Below are positions 36,491 through 50,643 of a DNA stretch of 64,000 nt, piece by piece; positions within the stretch are counted from its first letter, which is position 1; the number at the start of each line of letters is the position of its first letter. A model generated the notes under the pieces. That model was not told the origin of the DNA, did not search any database, and worked only from the letters and a program-made list of their open reading frames with translations. Position numbers and translations under genes: made by a program. This DNA comes from Apostichopus japonicus (taxonomy: Eukaryota; Echinodermata; Holothuroidea; Aspidochirotida; Stichopodidae), in NCBI RefSeq assembly GCF_037975245.1, contig NC_092573.1:16482265-16546264 (forward strand), in the 5' to 3' direction.

Positions 36491-39400
36491 TCGTCAATGT
36501 GTTGTTCCTTCTGTGGCTTCCGTAGGTTCGGGGAATCTTACCAATCATATCTGTCTTGAAGTTTGTAAATAAGGTGACTTAAGGAAATAGTACAAGATGG
36601 ATGGTGTATTACAAACTATAAGGGTCAGGTCGAAAAACATAATAAATAAAGGTGTTAAAACCCTTCTGAAGCATGTAAATAGTATGTGTAATAGTGATCC
36701 GTCTATGTGCCACGTAACCAGTTACCGCGAGTTTGTCGTATCATTTGTCCCCCGCTGCGCAACGTATATGGAAACAAACGAACAAAATTTTATAAGATAA
36801 GTATATTTTAAATACATTTGTGATTAATTAATTATGGTATATGATCTAGGTTTCTGGAATTTACAAACAGGAAAGCACACATTTAACGTGCCTTACATGC
36901 TAAAAGGAATTGGTGGTGGAAACAATCTGAAGTGCACTTTGTTGATAGTATAGTAGTATCATAAATATATCATGTAGTGTGTCATTTTGTATTTAGTTGC
37001 GTGTATTGTAACATTCGTAAGTTTAATGTAAGGACTGTACTACAGGAGATGAAAGAATATGAAGAGAATTTTAGTACACATGTTTAGCTACCGAAGACGC
37101 AACTGTTTCTTTGTAAACTCCATTATCTCTGAATTAAAATGAATGGACTCGCACACTCGCTTGCACACTTTTATCTTGACTGACAAACTCCACCGGGTCA
37201 GTCTACCATAAGTCGCATTTTCACGGGAAACGCTAGAGTTCCTTTGAATACAGAGTTCAACAAAATCTAATTGAAAGCAATATTGCTTAGTGTGGAACGC
37301 CAAGAGTACAACTTCGAATATTACCAAAATCAGTTATTTTAGAATATACCGTAAATAGTCGAGTATAGCTTCGTTTTATGCTTGGAATATTTACACCTAT
37401 TTTCGAGAAACTTCATAGGACGGTGCCCTTTATGTATAGGAAACATAAACCTCGCATACCTTCAGAACGAAAGGTGAAGGTTAGAGCCCAAAGGGTCAAA
37501 TTCAGTGAAACTTGACATAAAAGTACACGATGACAAGTGCGCAACCGGTAGGGGGTGGGGGGGGGGGGCCTTAGATATGTTGTCGTCCAGGAGGGATCTA
37601 ATTTTATAACTAGAATTTTACAATAGAACAACAAGAGAGCAATCCACGGATTTGCTGATCTCAATCCTTGTAACGATAAGTCAACACTTTTCAGTTTTGC
37701 AATTTTAAGGGTAAATGACGAAGTGACTTTAATGGCCTTCGACTTTGACATGCTCAAAGAAGGATGAGCCCATGATCTAATATTCCTACAACCGGCCGAT
37801 ACTCCTTATCGCCCTTAGTCTTACAATGTGAATGTATAATCTCACCTAGGTCCAATGTTAATCATTAAAGGCGTAAGCCTATCAAGGTTAGTGCGACTAT
37901 ATATAATTCAGTCACTCACGTTACACATGGTTAGGCTTACCTACAGACCTTGTAGGTCCGTTTACAATAATTAAATCCCCAAAACTCTATCCAACTGTTG
38001 ACAAGAAGTCTGTTCAGTCGCTTAGAAATGAGCATATAGTGTGAAATTCTGTCATGCAGACCACGAAACCTAACGTTTTTTGATTGTCATGTTGCAGGTC
38101 TGTCTATGAAGGAACTTTAGGATGCAGCAAGCCAACAACTTTCCATTCAGTACTAGGCTATCAGTGTAAGGATGTTAAGCGGGTTACTGTTCAAATGCAC
38201 AAATACCCAGTAGAGAGGTACGAAGTCGCCTCCGCATTATACGAGCCTTAAATTAATTTGAGGCCAATATCGCGATCGGCACTTTATTTTTATCTGGTAG
38301 TGGTGGTGCGGATAATGCTGAAGCAATATGCAATGACAAATGGTCCAAAAGTATTACGATAATTAACAGAAGGGTACGATGCTAATATTAAAGTACACAA
38401 TAATTATACAACTATGATCGATAACATTATAAAAGTACACAATTATAACGGTGAGCATTCTACAGAGGGAGCTCGCGATGAATACGGTAGCATACATTTA
38501 TATCATCATTGTGTGCTTTTATATCATTATCATCATTTAATTATGAATCTTTTGACGTTTTATAATTTTCAGGCTCTTCATTCTACATTGCCTGCCTGAC
38601 AAGTATGTAGCTGAGCTCTTTACGCACGAATACTACTGATTTGACAACGGAGCTTTTGCCAATGACACAGGCAGTGGCAGCTTCCTGGGCACACATTCTC
38701 CAAGTTTAAAATTCATTATTTCATCCATTGGACGCTTGAAACTTTCTGACCATTTAAATGTGAATTAGGCAATTTTTTGTGAACCGCAAAGTCAATTTGC
38801 GTTGTAATTTCCAGCACGACTTTTTTTTTGGGGGGGGGGGAGGGGGTGTTTTTGAAGTAATGTGCCACATAGACAACTCACAAAAAATCTGTACACATCG
38901 AGATTCACATTCATCGGAATTGTGCTTTAGGGGAAAGTTGAGAGCTACTCACATACAACACACATACACGAGCACGGGCACGGGCATGCGCACGCGCACG
39001 CGTTTGCACGTTTAATTCTCAAATATATAAATATGGAACATTATCGTCATTGTCATCAACGACTCATCGTCATCGTGGTCATCATGATTTTGTCTAGTTA
39101 TTATTTGATGTTAATATGGATTTCGTCTCCTAAGAGAAGCATATGGTTTCAAACCACTAAGTGACACATTCTGTTCCCATTTTATCAGTCCTAATAGTTA
39201 CTGAATGAAACTGTTGAACACAAGTTAATGCTTCGTAGTAAGATAATGTGACGTATGTTTGTCAATATATTGGTTGTTGTTGTTGTTAACAATTCTTATA
39301 TGACTGTGCCGGGTAGAGCAGGAGAACCAATGGTTAATATCAATTGAGAGTTTTCTCAAAATGTATTTAACAGTACATACTCAAAAAATCTCTGTGGAAG

Positions 39401-40029
39401 CCTTGATGTATGCCTTTCTACTGGAATGCCTCCAATTAAATGTGTACTGGAAGTAGAATATTGTCAATTTGTAACTTTAAGAAACAGAATGAATATCTAA
39501 TAGTTGTTGCATATATTACTGTCAAAAAAAAAGATTTTGATGAGTCTTCATTTGTTAAATAACTGCTTTTATATCTGCAATAACTCAAACACCGACTTAC
39601 CCCCCCCCCCCCACCCTCCACACGCCTTCTAACTATTGTCCGTTATATGTGTTAGCCAAGTAATCGACATGTTCATCAGAAAAAAATATCATCAACCTTA
39701 TAAGGAAGGCGGTAAGAAAACATATGGAACTTTACACTAGTGTAATATATTTTAGAGAAGAAAGTGACATACAAACAACTTTCACCTAAGAAGGGTCCAT
39801 GAATATCCCTTTTCCCTCGCGTCCGTCGACTCACACATTTATAGGATAATATATGGTGAAAATCTATTTTACATGTTCTGTAAAGTGAACTTGAAGCAAG
39901 AAGGTGTGATGTCATAGATGCGTGTATACTTACAAAATTGTTTTATTTTTTTCTTTCAAGGGAACATCTAATATTCTTCTTCAAAATTAGGATGCATTGA
40001 TACACGAATACGCACTTCTCTGTACTAAG
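36491..40029. other. Non-coding stretch
   Basis: No gene recognised. It contains G runs at 37554-37568 and 38830-38845, a C run at 39601-39612 and a short CACG-rich tract near 38970-39005. Scattered frames of up to 114 codons (37413-37757, minus) show no domain. Confidence 0.4.
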
Positions 40030-40776
40030 CCCAGGGTTCTGCCCAGGGTAGATTGAGTGCCGGTACAAGAAAATTTTGGGTTTTGGAAACCCCCCAGATG
40101 GCCGGAAACGGCCCTTCCCGAGTATTCTGAGCCACATATAGACAGCTTTGAAATGAGATCTCATGTCTGGAATTTTTCATAATTAATGAAAAAAGTTAGG
40201 ACAAATATCTGGAGCACGAGAGTACAGACCAGCCGGTGGTGCCTATTAAGTATACTAAAAAGCAATAGCAATGCACCGTGCACGTGGCTGACTAGTTCGT
40301 GTAGCCGTCACGTATAGTCACTACGAGGCGGAGTGCGCTGGTCGTGCCTAATGCAATATGATGTAAATTCACCCGCTACGAAGGTTAACGGCCGTATGTG
40401 TACTAGCTAGCTGGATAGTGCCTGTGTCTCGCGCGATAAAAATAGATATAAATGAAACTATCAAAAGTACGATCGGGAGTTGGAAACGGAAACAGTCATT
40501 AGTCTGGAATGCGGAACTCTGGTAATTTTTACTAAGTATGACACTGTGATGTGTTGGATATTTTGAATTTGAACAGTTATGAACTGGATTTCCCCTAGTC
40601 TCAAACAGATTGTTTCTGTACGTTCGACCCTCCGGCTATGGAGCTGTTTTTTTGGAGTTCCTATCGAAAATAAGTGCCGGTCGGAAAAGTCACTCAGGCA
40701 GATTGTGACGGTCGGTAATTCAGCGTGCTGGTCGGGCCCGACCGGCGCCGACCGGCAGCGGCAGAACCCTGTAATC
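40030..40776. mobile_element. TIR element with CAGGGTTCTGCC ends
   Basis: The left end CAGGGTTCTGCCC and right end GGCAGAACCCTG form inverted termini. GCCGGTC-type words follow inside both. The left half contains the inverted TGGCCGGAAACGGCCCTTCCC block shared with the MITEs at 13.6 and 49.4 kb. No clean target duplication is seen. Open frames at 40461-40826 (minus) and 40579-40803 (plus) are complementary shadows with no domain. Confidence 0.5.
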
Positions 40777-41669
40777 CTATCCAATCCAAGGATAAAACAA
40801 TAAAGTGAGAACATAGAGGAAAGCAAAATAGTTTACTATAAGTGTGTTCCTATGGCATCACACCTGTTTGCTTTAAGTTAACTGGTACAAACTGTGACTA
40901 TTTTAAATGTCGTTCATGGAAATGTAATGTTTCATCAAGATGCTAAGTATATGACTTGCTTTCACTAGTGAATTGCGACAGTGTCGATCTACGTTGGTCT
41001 ACACACTTGGAGGTATCTAGAACCCTGTTCAGTATAGAAATAAGAATATACATCAATTCATCAGCCAAAAGTCATTCGGTTAACAACCAGTGATATGGTC
41101 GAGTGGAAAGTCTAACAATTGTAAGCATGAAAGCAAACAATCCTACATCGAGTGTGACGTCATCAAATATAATTGAAAGATTTTACTGTCGTGATATATG
41201 AAAGCTAATCACAATACTTGGTCTTGCAAGAAAACACAATAACATATAACATATATTGGTTGACTTTGCATTAAATGTTTATAAGAAGCAGTTTTGAACA
41301 GTCGTGTAAGCATACTAGACACAACTTCTAATATGGACATTAAAGGTGTTCTACAAAATACCATGACTCTTTATCTTCTCTACACATAGTTCATGAAAAT
41401 GGACCAAGTTCTGCGACATCTTTAGTCAAGAAATCAGTCTACTTTCTTGCAACAGTAATGCCATGTAAATTGCTAGATACATAAGATGTAAATAAAATGT
41501 AAACAAAGCTGCAAATTGGATAACCACCCGAAGGGAAATGTAAGATACAAGCCTTTAGGCTTCTTCCGTTCAGCATCCTATTCAGACCGACTGTTAAGGT
41601 GTTTACGACCTTTATTCAGATCACACTACAACGAGTGTACAGTTACTTTCAAGTATTTATTAGCATAAC
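40777..41669. other. Non-coding stretch before the satellite
   Basis: Nothing recognised. AT-rich sequence leading directly into the 94-bp array. Confidence 0.4.
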
Positions 41670-44600
41670 CTTGAGTACCTAGTGCGGACCATTCTCATAT
41701 CCGTCATCAGCATCATCCCCATCAATCCAGTCATCTCTACATTGTTAATGTATTTCCATATAATCATGCTACCTAGTGCCCACCATTCTCATATCCGTCA
41801 CCAGCATCATCCCCATCATTCCAGTCATCTCTACATTGTTCATGTATTCCTATATAATCATGCTAACTAGTGCCCACCATTCTCATATCCGTCACCAGCA
41901 TCATCCCCATCATTCCAGTCATCTCTACATTGTTCATGTATTCCCATATAATCATGCTACCTAGTACCCACCATTCTCATATCCGTCACCAGCATCATCC
42001 CCATCATTCCAGTCATCTCTACATTGTTCATGTATTCCCATATAATCATGCTACCTAGTACCCACCATTCCCATATCCGTCACCAGCATCATCCCCATCA
42101 TTCCAGTCATCTCTACAATGTTCATGTATTCCCATATAATCATGCTAACTAGTGCCCACCATTCTCATATCCGTCATCAGCATCATCCCCATCATTCCAG
42201 TCATCTTTACATTGTTCATGTATTCCCATATAATCATGCTACCTAGTACCCACCATTCCCATATCCGTCACCAGCATCATCCCCATCATTCCAGTCATCT
42301 CTACACTTTTCATGTATCCCCATATAATCATGCTACTTAGTGCCCACCATTCTCATATCCGTCACCAGCATCATCCCCATCATTCCAGTCATCTCTACAA
42401 TGTTCATGTATTCCCATATAATCATGCTAACTAGTGCCCACCATTCTCATATCCGTCACCAGCATCATCCCCATCATTCCAGTCATCTCTACATTGTTCA
42501 TGTATTCCCATATAATCATGCTACCTAGTGCCCACCATTCTCATATCCGTCACCAGCATCATCCCCATCATTCCAGTCATCTTTACATTGTTCATGTATT
42601 CCCATATAATCATGCTACATAGTACCCACCATTCCCATATCCGTCACCAGCATCATCCCCATCATTCCAGTCATCTCTACAATGTTCATGTATTCCCATA
42701 TAATCATGCTACCTAGTGCCCACCATTCTCATATCCGTCATCAGCATCATCCCCATCATTCCAGTCATCTCTACAATGTTCATGTATTCCCATATAATCA
42801 TGCTACCTAGTACCCACCATTCCCATATCCGTCACCAGCATCATCCCCATCATTCCAGTCATCTCTACAATGTTCATGTTTTCCCATATAATCATGCTAC
42901 CTAGTACCCACCATTCTCATATCCGTCATCAGCATCATCCCCATCATTCCATTCATTCGATTCATCTCTACATTTTTCATGTATCCCCATATAATCATGC
43001 TACTTAGTGCCCACCATTCTCATATCCGTCACCAGCATCATCCCCATCATTCCAGTCATCTCTACAATGTTCATGTATTCCCATATAATCATGCTAACTA
43101 GTGCCCACCATTCTCATATCCGTCACCAGCATCATCCCCATCATTCCAGTCATCTCTACATTGTTCATGTATTCCCATATAATCATGCTACCTAGTGCCC
43201 ACCATTCTCATATCCGTCACCAGCATCATCCCCATCATTCCAGTCATCTCTACAATGTTCATGTATTCCCATATAATCATGCTAACTAGTGCCCACCATT
43301 CTCATATCCGTCACCAGCATCATCCCCATCATTCCAGTCATCTCTACAATGTTCATGTATTCCCATATAATCATGCTAACTAGTGCCCACCATTCTCATA
43401 TCCGTAACCAGCATCATCACCATCATTCCAGTCATCTCTACATTGTTCATGTATTCCCATATAATCATGCTACATAGTACCCACCATTCTCATATCCGTC
43501 ATCAGCATCATCCCCATCATTCCATTCATTCGATTCATCTCTACATTTTTCATGTATCCCCATATAATCATGCTACTTAGTGCCCACCATTCTCATATCC
43601 GTCACCAGCATCATCCCCATCATTCCAGTCATCTCTACAATGTTCATGTATTCCCATATAATCATGCTACCTAGTGCCCACCATTCCCATATCCGTCACC
43701 AGCATCATCCCCATCATTCCAGTCATCTCTACATTGTTCATGTATTCCCATATAATCATGCTACCTAGTACCCACCATTCCCATATCCGTCACCAGCATC
43801 ATCCCCATCATTCCAGTCATCTCTACAATGTTCATGTATTCCCATATAATCATGCTACCTAGTACCCACCATTCTCATATCCGTCATCAGCATCATCCCC
43901 ATCATTCCATTCATTCCATTCATCTCTACATTTTCATGTATCCCCATATAATGATGCTACTTAGTGCCCACCATTCTCATATCCGTCACCAGCATCATCC
44001 CCATCATTCCAGTCATCTCTACACTTTTCATGTATTCCCATATAATCATGCTAACTAGTGCCCACCATTCTCATATCCGTCACCAGCATCATCCCCATCA
44101 TTCCAGTCATCTCTACAATGTTCATGTATTCCCATATAATCATGCTAACTAGTGCCCACCATTCTCATATCCGTAACCAGCATCATCACCATCATTCCAG
44201 TCATCTCTACATTGTTCATGTATTCCCATATAATCATGCTACATAGTACCCACCATTCTCATATCCGTCATCAGCATCATCCCCATCATTCCATTCATTC
44301 GATTCATCTCTACATTTTTCATGTATCCCCATATAATCATGCTACTTAGTGACCACCATTCTCATATCCGTCACCAGCATCATCCCCATCATTCCAGTCA
44401 TCTCTACATTGTTCATGTATTCCCATATAATCATGCTACCTAGTACCCACCATTCCCATATCCGTCACCAGCATCATTCCAGTCATCTCTACAATGTTCA
44501 TGTATCCCCATATAATCATGCTACCTAGTGCCCACCATTCTCATATCCGTCATCAGCATCATCCACATCATTCCAGTCATCTGTACAATGTTCATGTATT

Positions 44601-46645
44601 CCCATATAATCATGATACCTAGTACCCACCATTCTCATATCCGTCATCAGCATCATCCCCATCATTCCATTCATTCTATTCATCTCTACATTGTTCATGT
44701 ATTCCCATATAATCATGCTACCTAGTACCCACCATTCCCATATCCGTCACCAGCATCATTCCAGTCATCTCTACAATGTTCATGTATCCCCATATAATCA
44801 TGCTACCTAGTGCCCACCATTCTCATATCCGTCATCAGCAACATCCACATCATTCCAGTCATCTGTACAATGTTCATGTATTCCCATATAATCATGATAC
44901 CTAGTACCCACCATTCTCATATCCGTCATCAGCATCATCCCCATCATTCCATTCATTCCATTCATCTCTACATTTTTCATGTATCCCCATATAATCATGC
45001 TACTTAGTGCCCACCATTCGCATATCCGTCACCAGCATCATCCCCATCATTCCAGTCATATCTACAATGTTCATGTATTCCCATATAATCATGCTACCTA
45101 GTGCCCACCATTCTCATATCCGTCATCAGCATCATCCACATCATTCCAGTCATCTCTACAATGTTCATGTATTCCCATATAATCATGATACCTAGTACCC
45201 ACCATTCTCATATCCGTCATCAGCATCATCCCCATCATTCCATTCATTCCATTCATCTCTACATTTTTCATGTATCCCCATATAATCATGCTACTTAGTG
45301 CCCACCATTCGCATATCCGTCACCAGCATCATCCCCATCATTCCAGTCATCTCTACAATGTTCATGTATTCCCATATAATCATGCAAACTAGTGCCCACC
45401 ATTCTCATATCCGTCACCAGCATCATCCCCATCATTCCAGTCATCTCTACATTGTTCATGTATTCCCATATAATCATGCTACCTAGTACCCACCATTCCC
45501 ATATCCGTCACCAGCATCATCCCCATCATTCCAGTCATCTCTACATTGTTCATGTATTCCCATATAATCATGCTACCTAGTACCCACCATTCTCATATCC
45601 GTCATCAGCATCATCCCCATCATTCCATTCATTCCATTCATCTTTACATTTTCATGTATCCCCATATAATCATGCTACTTATTGCCCACCATTCTCATAT
45701 CCGTCATCAGCATCATCCCCATCATTCCAGTCATCTCTACAATGTTCATGTATCCCCATATAATCATACTACCTAGTGCCTACCATTCTCATATTCGTCA
45801 TCAGCATCATTCCCATCATTCCAGTCATATCTACATTGTTCATGTATTCCCATATAATCATGCTAACTAGTGCCTACCATTCTCATATTCGTCACCAGCA
45901 TCATCCCCATCATTCCAGTCATCTCTACATTGTTCATGTATTCCCATATAATCATGCTAACTAGTGTCCACCATTCTCATATTCGTCATCAGCATCATTC
46001 CCATCATTCCAGTCATCTCTACATTGTTCATGTATTCCCATATACTCATGCTACCCAGTGCCTACCATTCTCATATTCGTCATCAGCATCATTCCCATCA
46101 TTCCAGTCATCTCTACATTGTTCATGTATCCCCATATAATCATGCTACCCAGTGCCTACCATTCTCATATTCGTCACCAGCATCATCCCCATCATTCCAG
46201 TCTTCTCTACATTCTTCATGTATCCCCATATAATCATACTACCTAGTGCCCACCATTTACATATTCGTCACCAGCATCATCCCCATCATTCCAGTCTTCT
46301 CTACATTGTTCATGTATTCCCATATAATCATACTACCTAGTGCCTACCATTCTCATATTCGTCATCAGCATCATTCCCCATCATTCCAGTCATCTCTACA
46401 TTGTTCATGTATTCCCATATACTCATGCTACCTAGTGCCCACCATTCTCATATTCGTCATCAGCATCATCCCCATCATTTCATTCATCTCTACATTGTTC
46501 ATGTATTCCCATATAATCATACTACCTAGTGTCCACCATTACCATATCCGTCATCAACACAATCCCAACATTCCAGTCATCTCTACATTCTTCATGTATT
46601 CCCATATAATCATACTACCTAGTGCCCACCATTCTCACATTCATC
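41670..46645 (+). repeat. 94-bp satellite array, right (about 53 units), higher-order structure
   Basis: Tandem 94-bp units in the opposite orientation to the left array. Variants include a +9 unit (an extra CATTCATTC-type insertion giving 103 bp) and shortened units lacking a CATCCCCAT block. Variant units recur at fixed distances, such as 44528, 44810 and 45101 (282 and 291 bp), and two stretches near 43289 and 44058 that repeat the same succession of variants 769 bp apart. This indicates higher-order repeats. Units from about 45,780 onward carry different diagnostic changes (TATTCGTC, TGCCTACC). Overlapping 62-codon frames are products of the 3n+1 period. Confidence 0.97.
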
Positions 46646-46677
46646 CCACATCTGCAGCATCCCTATATTGACTCACC

Positions 46678-47265
46678 AGAATGCAAATTGCACTGAGGTT
46701 TCGATGACTTCATTGTACTATACTTCTGCTTGTTAACCAGAATTAGCAGTTACAATATAAATGGCCTTAGGCACTATTTCGATGTACAATTACACTATCG
46801 CATTATAAACACAGGTCAGTCTACTGTACGTGGCAATACACACCTCAATCAAGAACAATATGGGTATTGTACTCAAATGTGATGCATCCACACAACATAG
46901 TATGAGAAAGTATCCACGATTTTCATCATTTGATATCATGTAAAAGAGTTTATAGATTTTGGTCTCTGGTGACCTCAAGTAGGAGTTGACCTCACAAGCA
47001 ACAGGATTCTTGTACTCGATATGGCAAATCCATATACCATGTAGCCTATGAAAAGTATCCATGACTTCTACCATGAGAAATCATGTTTTAAATGATTTCG
47101 TGCCAAATGTTTTTAACTGTAGGCCTACTCGCTATTTGGCGACCTATTTGACTCGCTATTTGACTCGCCAAAACGCAAAATTCACTAGCCGATATGACTG
47201 CTGTTAAAATCTCCATAGTACAGATCTACAACATCACTACTTTCTATGAACAAAATGTTAGGCAC
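46678..47265 (+). repeat. Dispersed repeat, copy 2 (direct repeat of 18957-19545)
   Basis: Colinear with 18957-19545 in the same orientation; see that entry. It lies between the satellite and its unique arm. The left array lacks this piece, so it may be an insertion here. Confidence 0.85.
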
Positions 47266-47724
47266 TAAATCAAAGCGATCTTTTACGCAATGAAAATGTA
47301 AGGTTGTAAGAGCGTCTATCTTCAAAAAAAAAATGCTAGCAGCAATAACAGCAAAATTGTCTCAAACCTCCTTAAATTGTTGTATATTTTGCGAATTATG
47401 ACTGATGGCATGTAGGGAAATGCCTTAAGAAATCATTTAGGAGATGTTTTGCCACCTTAATGTATTGGTATTCTGACTGGTATTCTTCACGTTGTTGTTT
47501 TAACGAACCCAATTTTACCCCACCGCTACTGGCCTAGACTACATAAAATTACCCATAGGCCTAGCCAGGTTTGTTCAAGTTGTCCCATAATCATAAACGT
47601 GACGCAAGTCGAACGTTACTTTTAAGGCAAAGCTATGCAGAAACTGGTGGAAGAGACTACACAACGTGAGAGCAACAGCCGATCCAGACACAACTCGTGA
47701 ACTCACTGTCAAGCTAATACCGTT
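47266..47724. other. Non-coding spacer
   Basis: AT-rich sequence, nothing recognised. Confidence 0.4.
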
Positions 47725-48375
47725 TTACACAATTAATTCGCATTGAGATTTGTCATAGTCAAAAATCTAACTAGGTGACAGTTAAGTTTCGTGAACGGTG
47801 CCTGGTCATTTTCCCAACGTGGCTACATCCAAACCTGAAGTGTTCATTTGGCAGTGAATCTCGACAATTGCGAAATACGACAGATGTATGTACCCAAAGT
47901 GTGCTCCGGAGCGACGTGCTGAAGGCTATAGGTTTTATTTCCGCGAGTCTTGATTGGATTCTACGGATGCCCATAAGGTTATTTCCAATTGCCAACAGCC
48001 TCCTATTCTTTTGAGGAGTAACGCACATGTTATCGAATAGGCTGGTCGGTGGGAGACACGGTAGATTATAAAACAGGTTTCCACAACTTGGCCTCTGGTG
48101 ATTCCAATGACCTTTGACCTCCACAAAAAAATATGCTTCTTGTACTGAAAGTGTCACAACTACATTACTAACTATGCGATTGGTCCAATATTCACTTCCT
48201 GAGATATCTTGTGACCCCAAATGACATTTGAACCCCCCCCCCCCCAAAAAAAAAAGGCTTTTCTACTCAATGTGGTTTTCCTACCCACCAAATATGAGAT
48301 TGCTGCAAGCTCCCTTATTGAGATATCTTGTTTACAAGCAAGGCGTCACACACACACACACGACCAGGTGTGTTT
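47725..48375 (+). repeat. Unique arm of satellite-bearing repeat, right inverted copy
   Basis: Reverse complement of 10263-11012 (see there). The 158-codon minus-strand frame at 47771-48247 lies wholly in this repeat and is not called a gene. It ends in CA repeats at 48346-48362 and 48376-48390. Confidence 0.85.
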
Positions 48376-48390
48376 TACACACACACACAC

Positions 48391-49390
48391 CCACGCACAT
48401 CTTGTAAACAGTGTTGAAGCAAGGGTTGGAAAAACTTGCCTAGCAATTAATAATTGGATTGGGTTCATTCAAGAATTCTAAGGAAATAGTACCTTGACAT
48501 AAGATGGCTTATCAATTTGATCAAGGAATTCAATCAAAAGTTCCCAGTCATTTTGTGGGTCTGTGATATTAGATGTAACATTAAACGCTGTAGATTTTTA
48601 TTTGACATGAACAAAGCCCTTTGTACATTGCACCGCACGATATCTTAGATTGAAGTATGATTTTAAGCAAATAATAAACTGGCAAAATTAAAATTTTATG
48701 GTGCAGGTTTTTACATTGATTATTATTTTTCATACCACTCGCAACATTGTGTGCTTTCAGTAATTGTTACTGAAGGAAGTGAACAAAAGGAGGGAACAGA
48801 GCTGATTTTTTCTTTATAATAGTTGCTATGGGGTAATGGTATACTCCAGTGAGAGATTTGACTGGTTGATTGTATTACTAGGGGTATTTAAATACATCAT
48901 ACAAGAAGGTATAAAGAAAAATATGCGATATGGAATTATGTATTGTCAGTCTCATTATATTCTTAAGAAAAAATTTGAAGGCTTCGAAGAGTGTGGTATG
49001 TGGGTGGGGGTGGGGCAATGAAATAATTGTACCCTCGTCCTGACCTGGCTCATAATGCCACTGTTCGTTTTGGTCGTCATGATATTTATTCAGGACTATT
49101 TGCATAAACTAATTGGTCATCAGAAAGAAGTTTGATCGTAGTCTCAATGAACACATTTATATTAAAGCCAACTATTCTGTCCAGAAAGTATGATAAATAC
49201 CATCGTATTTTTTTTGAAATATTGAGCATATTAATGTTTTGTATCACTAATTCAGTAAAGACAAAATGAAAAAAAGTGTTGTCATATTCGGCACTGATAT
49301 GTACGATAATCTCCAGTCACACCAGAACTATGACCATCCAACAACGTGATATTAAAGTAAAGCTTACTTTCTAAAGTCATTTTGTGTTTG
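48391..49390. other. Non-coding stretch
   Basis: No gene or repeat boundary recognised. Confidence 0.4.
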
Positions 49391-49398
49391 ACTTGTTC

Positions 49399-50643
49399 CA
49401 TGGGCGGCGATCATGGGGGGACGGGGGGGGGACATGTCCCCCCCCCCAATATTTTAGGTGGGGGGATATAGTATCTAATATTCCCCCCAATATTTGGTGG
49501 CATAGTTTTTTTTAAGCATATGTTTTGTATTTTTTTATGATATCGCTAGTAATTTCAAAATAGAAAATGCTTAGATGCAACTTACAAGGCCTGGGAAGTG
49601 CCATTTCCAGCGATCTGGGAGACATTTTCGGCCAAAATTTTCTATTGCGCTTCGCGCCAACTTATGGTGGCGCTACGCTTAGAAAGTCTGGGTACAAGCT
49701 TTGCCCCTCCCTTGGAAAATTCCTGGCAAGGCGCCTGTCTAACCGTGTCACAATTTGTTACTATATATGACCGAAAGTAGTTTTAACCTTTTTTTTCGAA
49801 ATGAATAGCTAGACGGACCGCATCCGTAATGAAATTTGGTTTGCATCTTGTGTATGAGTGTAAGTACGTACAATCATACATATGATCCACATCGATATGG
49901 GTTCACTGGGTTTCCATTTGGCCTGTTTCCTACAAGATTTCTAACCGCAGGTGTGTAGCCAGGGGAGGAGGGGGGGTGAAGGGTGGAGACCGCCCTCCCC
50001 CTCGAGCATATTTTTTTGGTATTTTCTATGATATCGAAGTTTTATAGTAGCCGTTATAAGAGGTTTTAATATTTGTACACCAATAAATTAACTGTGTCTG
50101 AATTTTCGAAAATTCCTTGACCAACATTCTTCATCATACTTCCCTCTACTCGTGCAAATTTGACCGGTCTGTTAGGGGTTGGGTTTTTTTTTCTATATTG
50201 GTTGTCCATAGATGAAATTTTGTGCAACATTATGGGTATGTTTTGAAGTGAATTTATTATTCAAATTCTGAACAAATAATGTGCTTAAAACCTTGAAAGG
50301 TGGGGCTGACGGGTATTGTGGGGCGTTAAGTAGAATTACCTACAAAAGCAATGATCCACAGGAGATGCAATGAGGTCGAACATGATGTGAAAATCTTGAA
50401 AAAAGGTTATGAATGAAAAAAAAAAAACTATTAGGAAAAACTTGGTTCTCAGGCAAAAGTGTACATCTGATTGGTCATTTTCAAGCCCGAGAAGTGCCAT
50501 TTCCGGTGATCTGGGGGGCTATCAAAACCAGAAATTTTCTTGTACGCTGCGCGCCAACCAATGGTGGCGCTCCGCTTTGATAGTAATTAGCCTGCTTCCA
50601 AGCAAATGTCCCCCCAAATATTTGAAACAGATCGCCGCCCCTG
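49399..50643. mobile_element. hAT-like MITE, 1245 bp, perfect 8-bp TSD, composite
   Basis: The left end is CATGGGCGGCGATC and the right end, read inward, is CAGGGGCGGCGATC. The direct repeat ACTTGTTC flanks it at 49391-49398 and 50644-50651. Same family as 13610-14390. Its interior holds the GAAGTGCCATTTCC...GCGCCAAC...TGGTGGCGCT block twice (49594-49690 and 50490-50585), with another G-rich TE-like start (GTGTAGCCAGGGG) at 49951. It is therefore a copy with an internal duplication or a nested relative. No transposase. Confidence 0.88.

Noticed and set aside
41682-46671. Dozens of 62-codon frames in the satellite, as a repeat protein family
   Set aside because: They overlap one another, rotate through all three frames because the period is 94 bp, and end at recurring stops. 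They are a by-product of the repeat.
47771-48247. 158-codon minus-strand gene
   Set aside because: It lies inside an interspersed repeat whose other copy (10563-10990) is not open in the same way.
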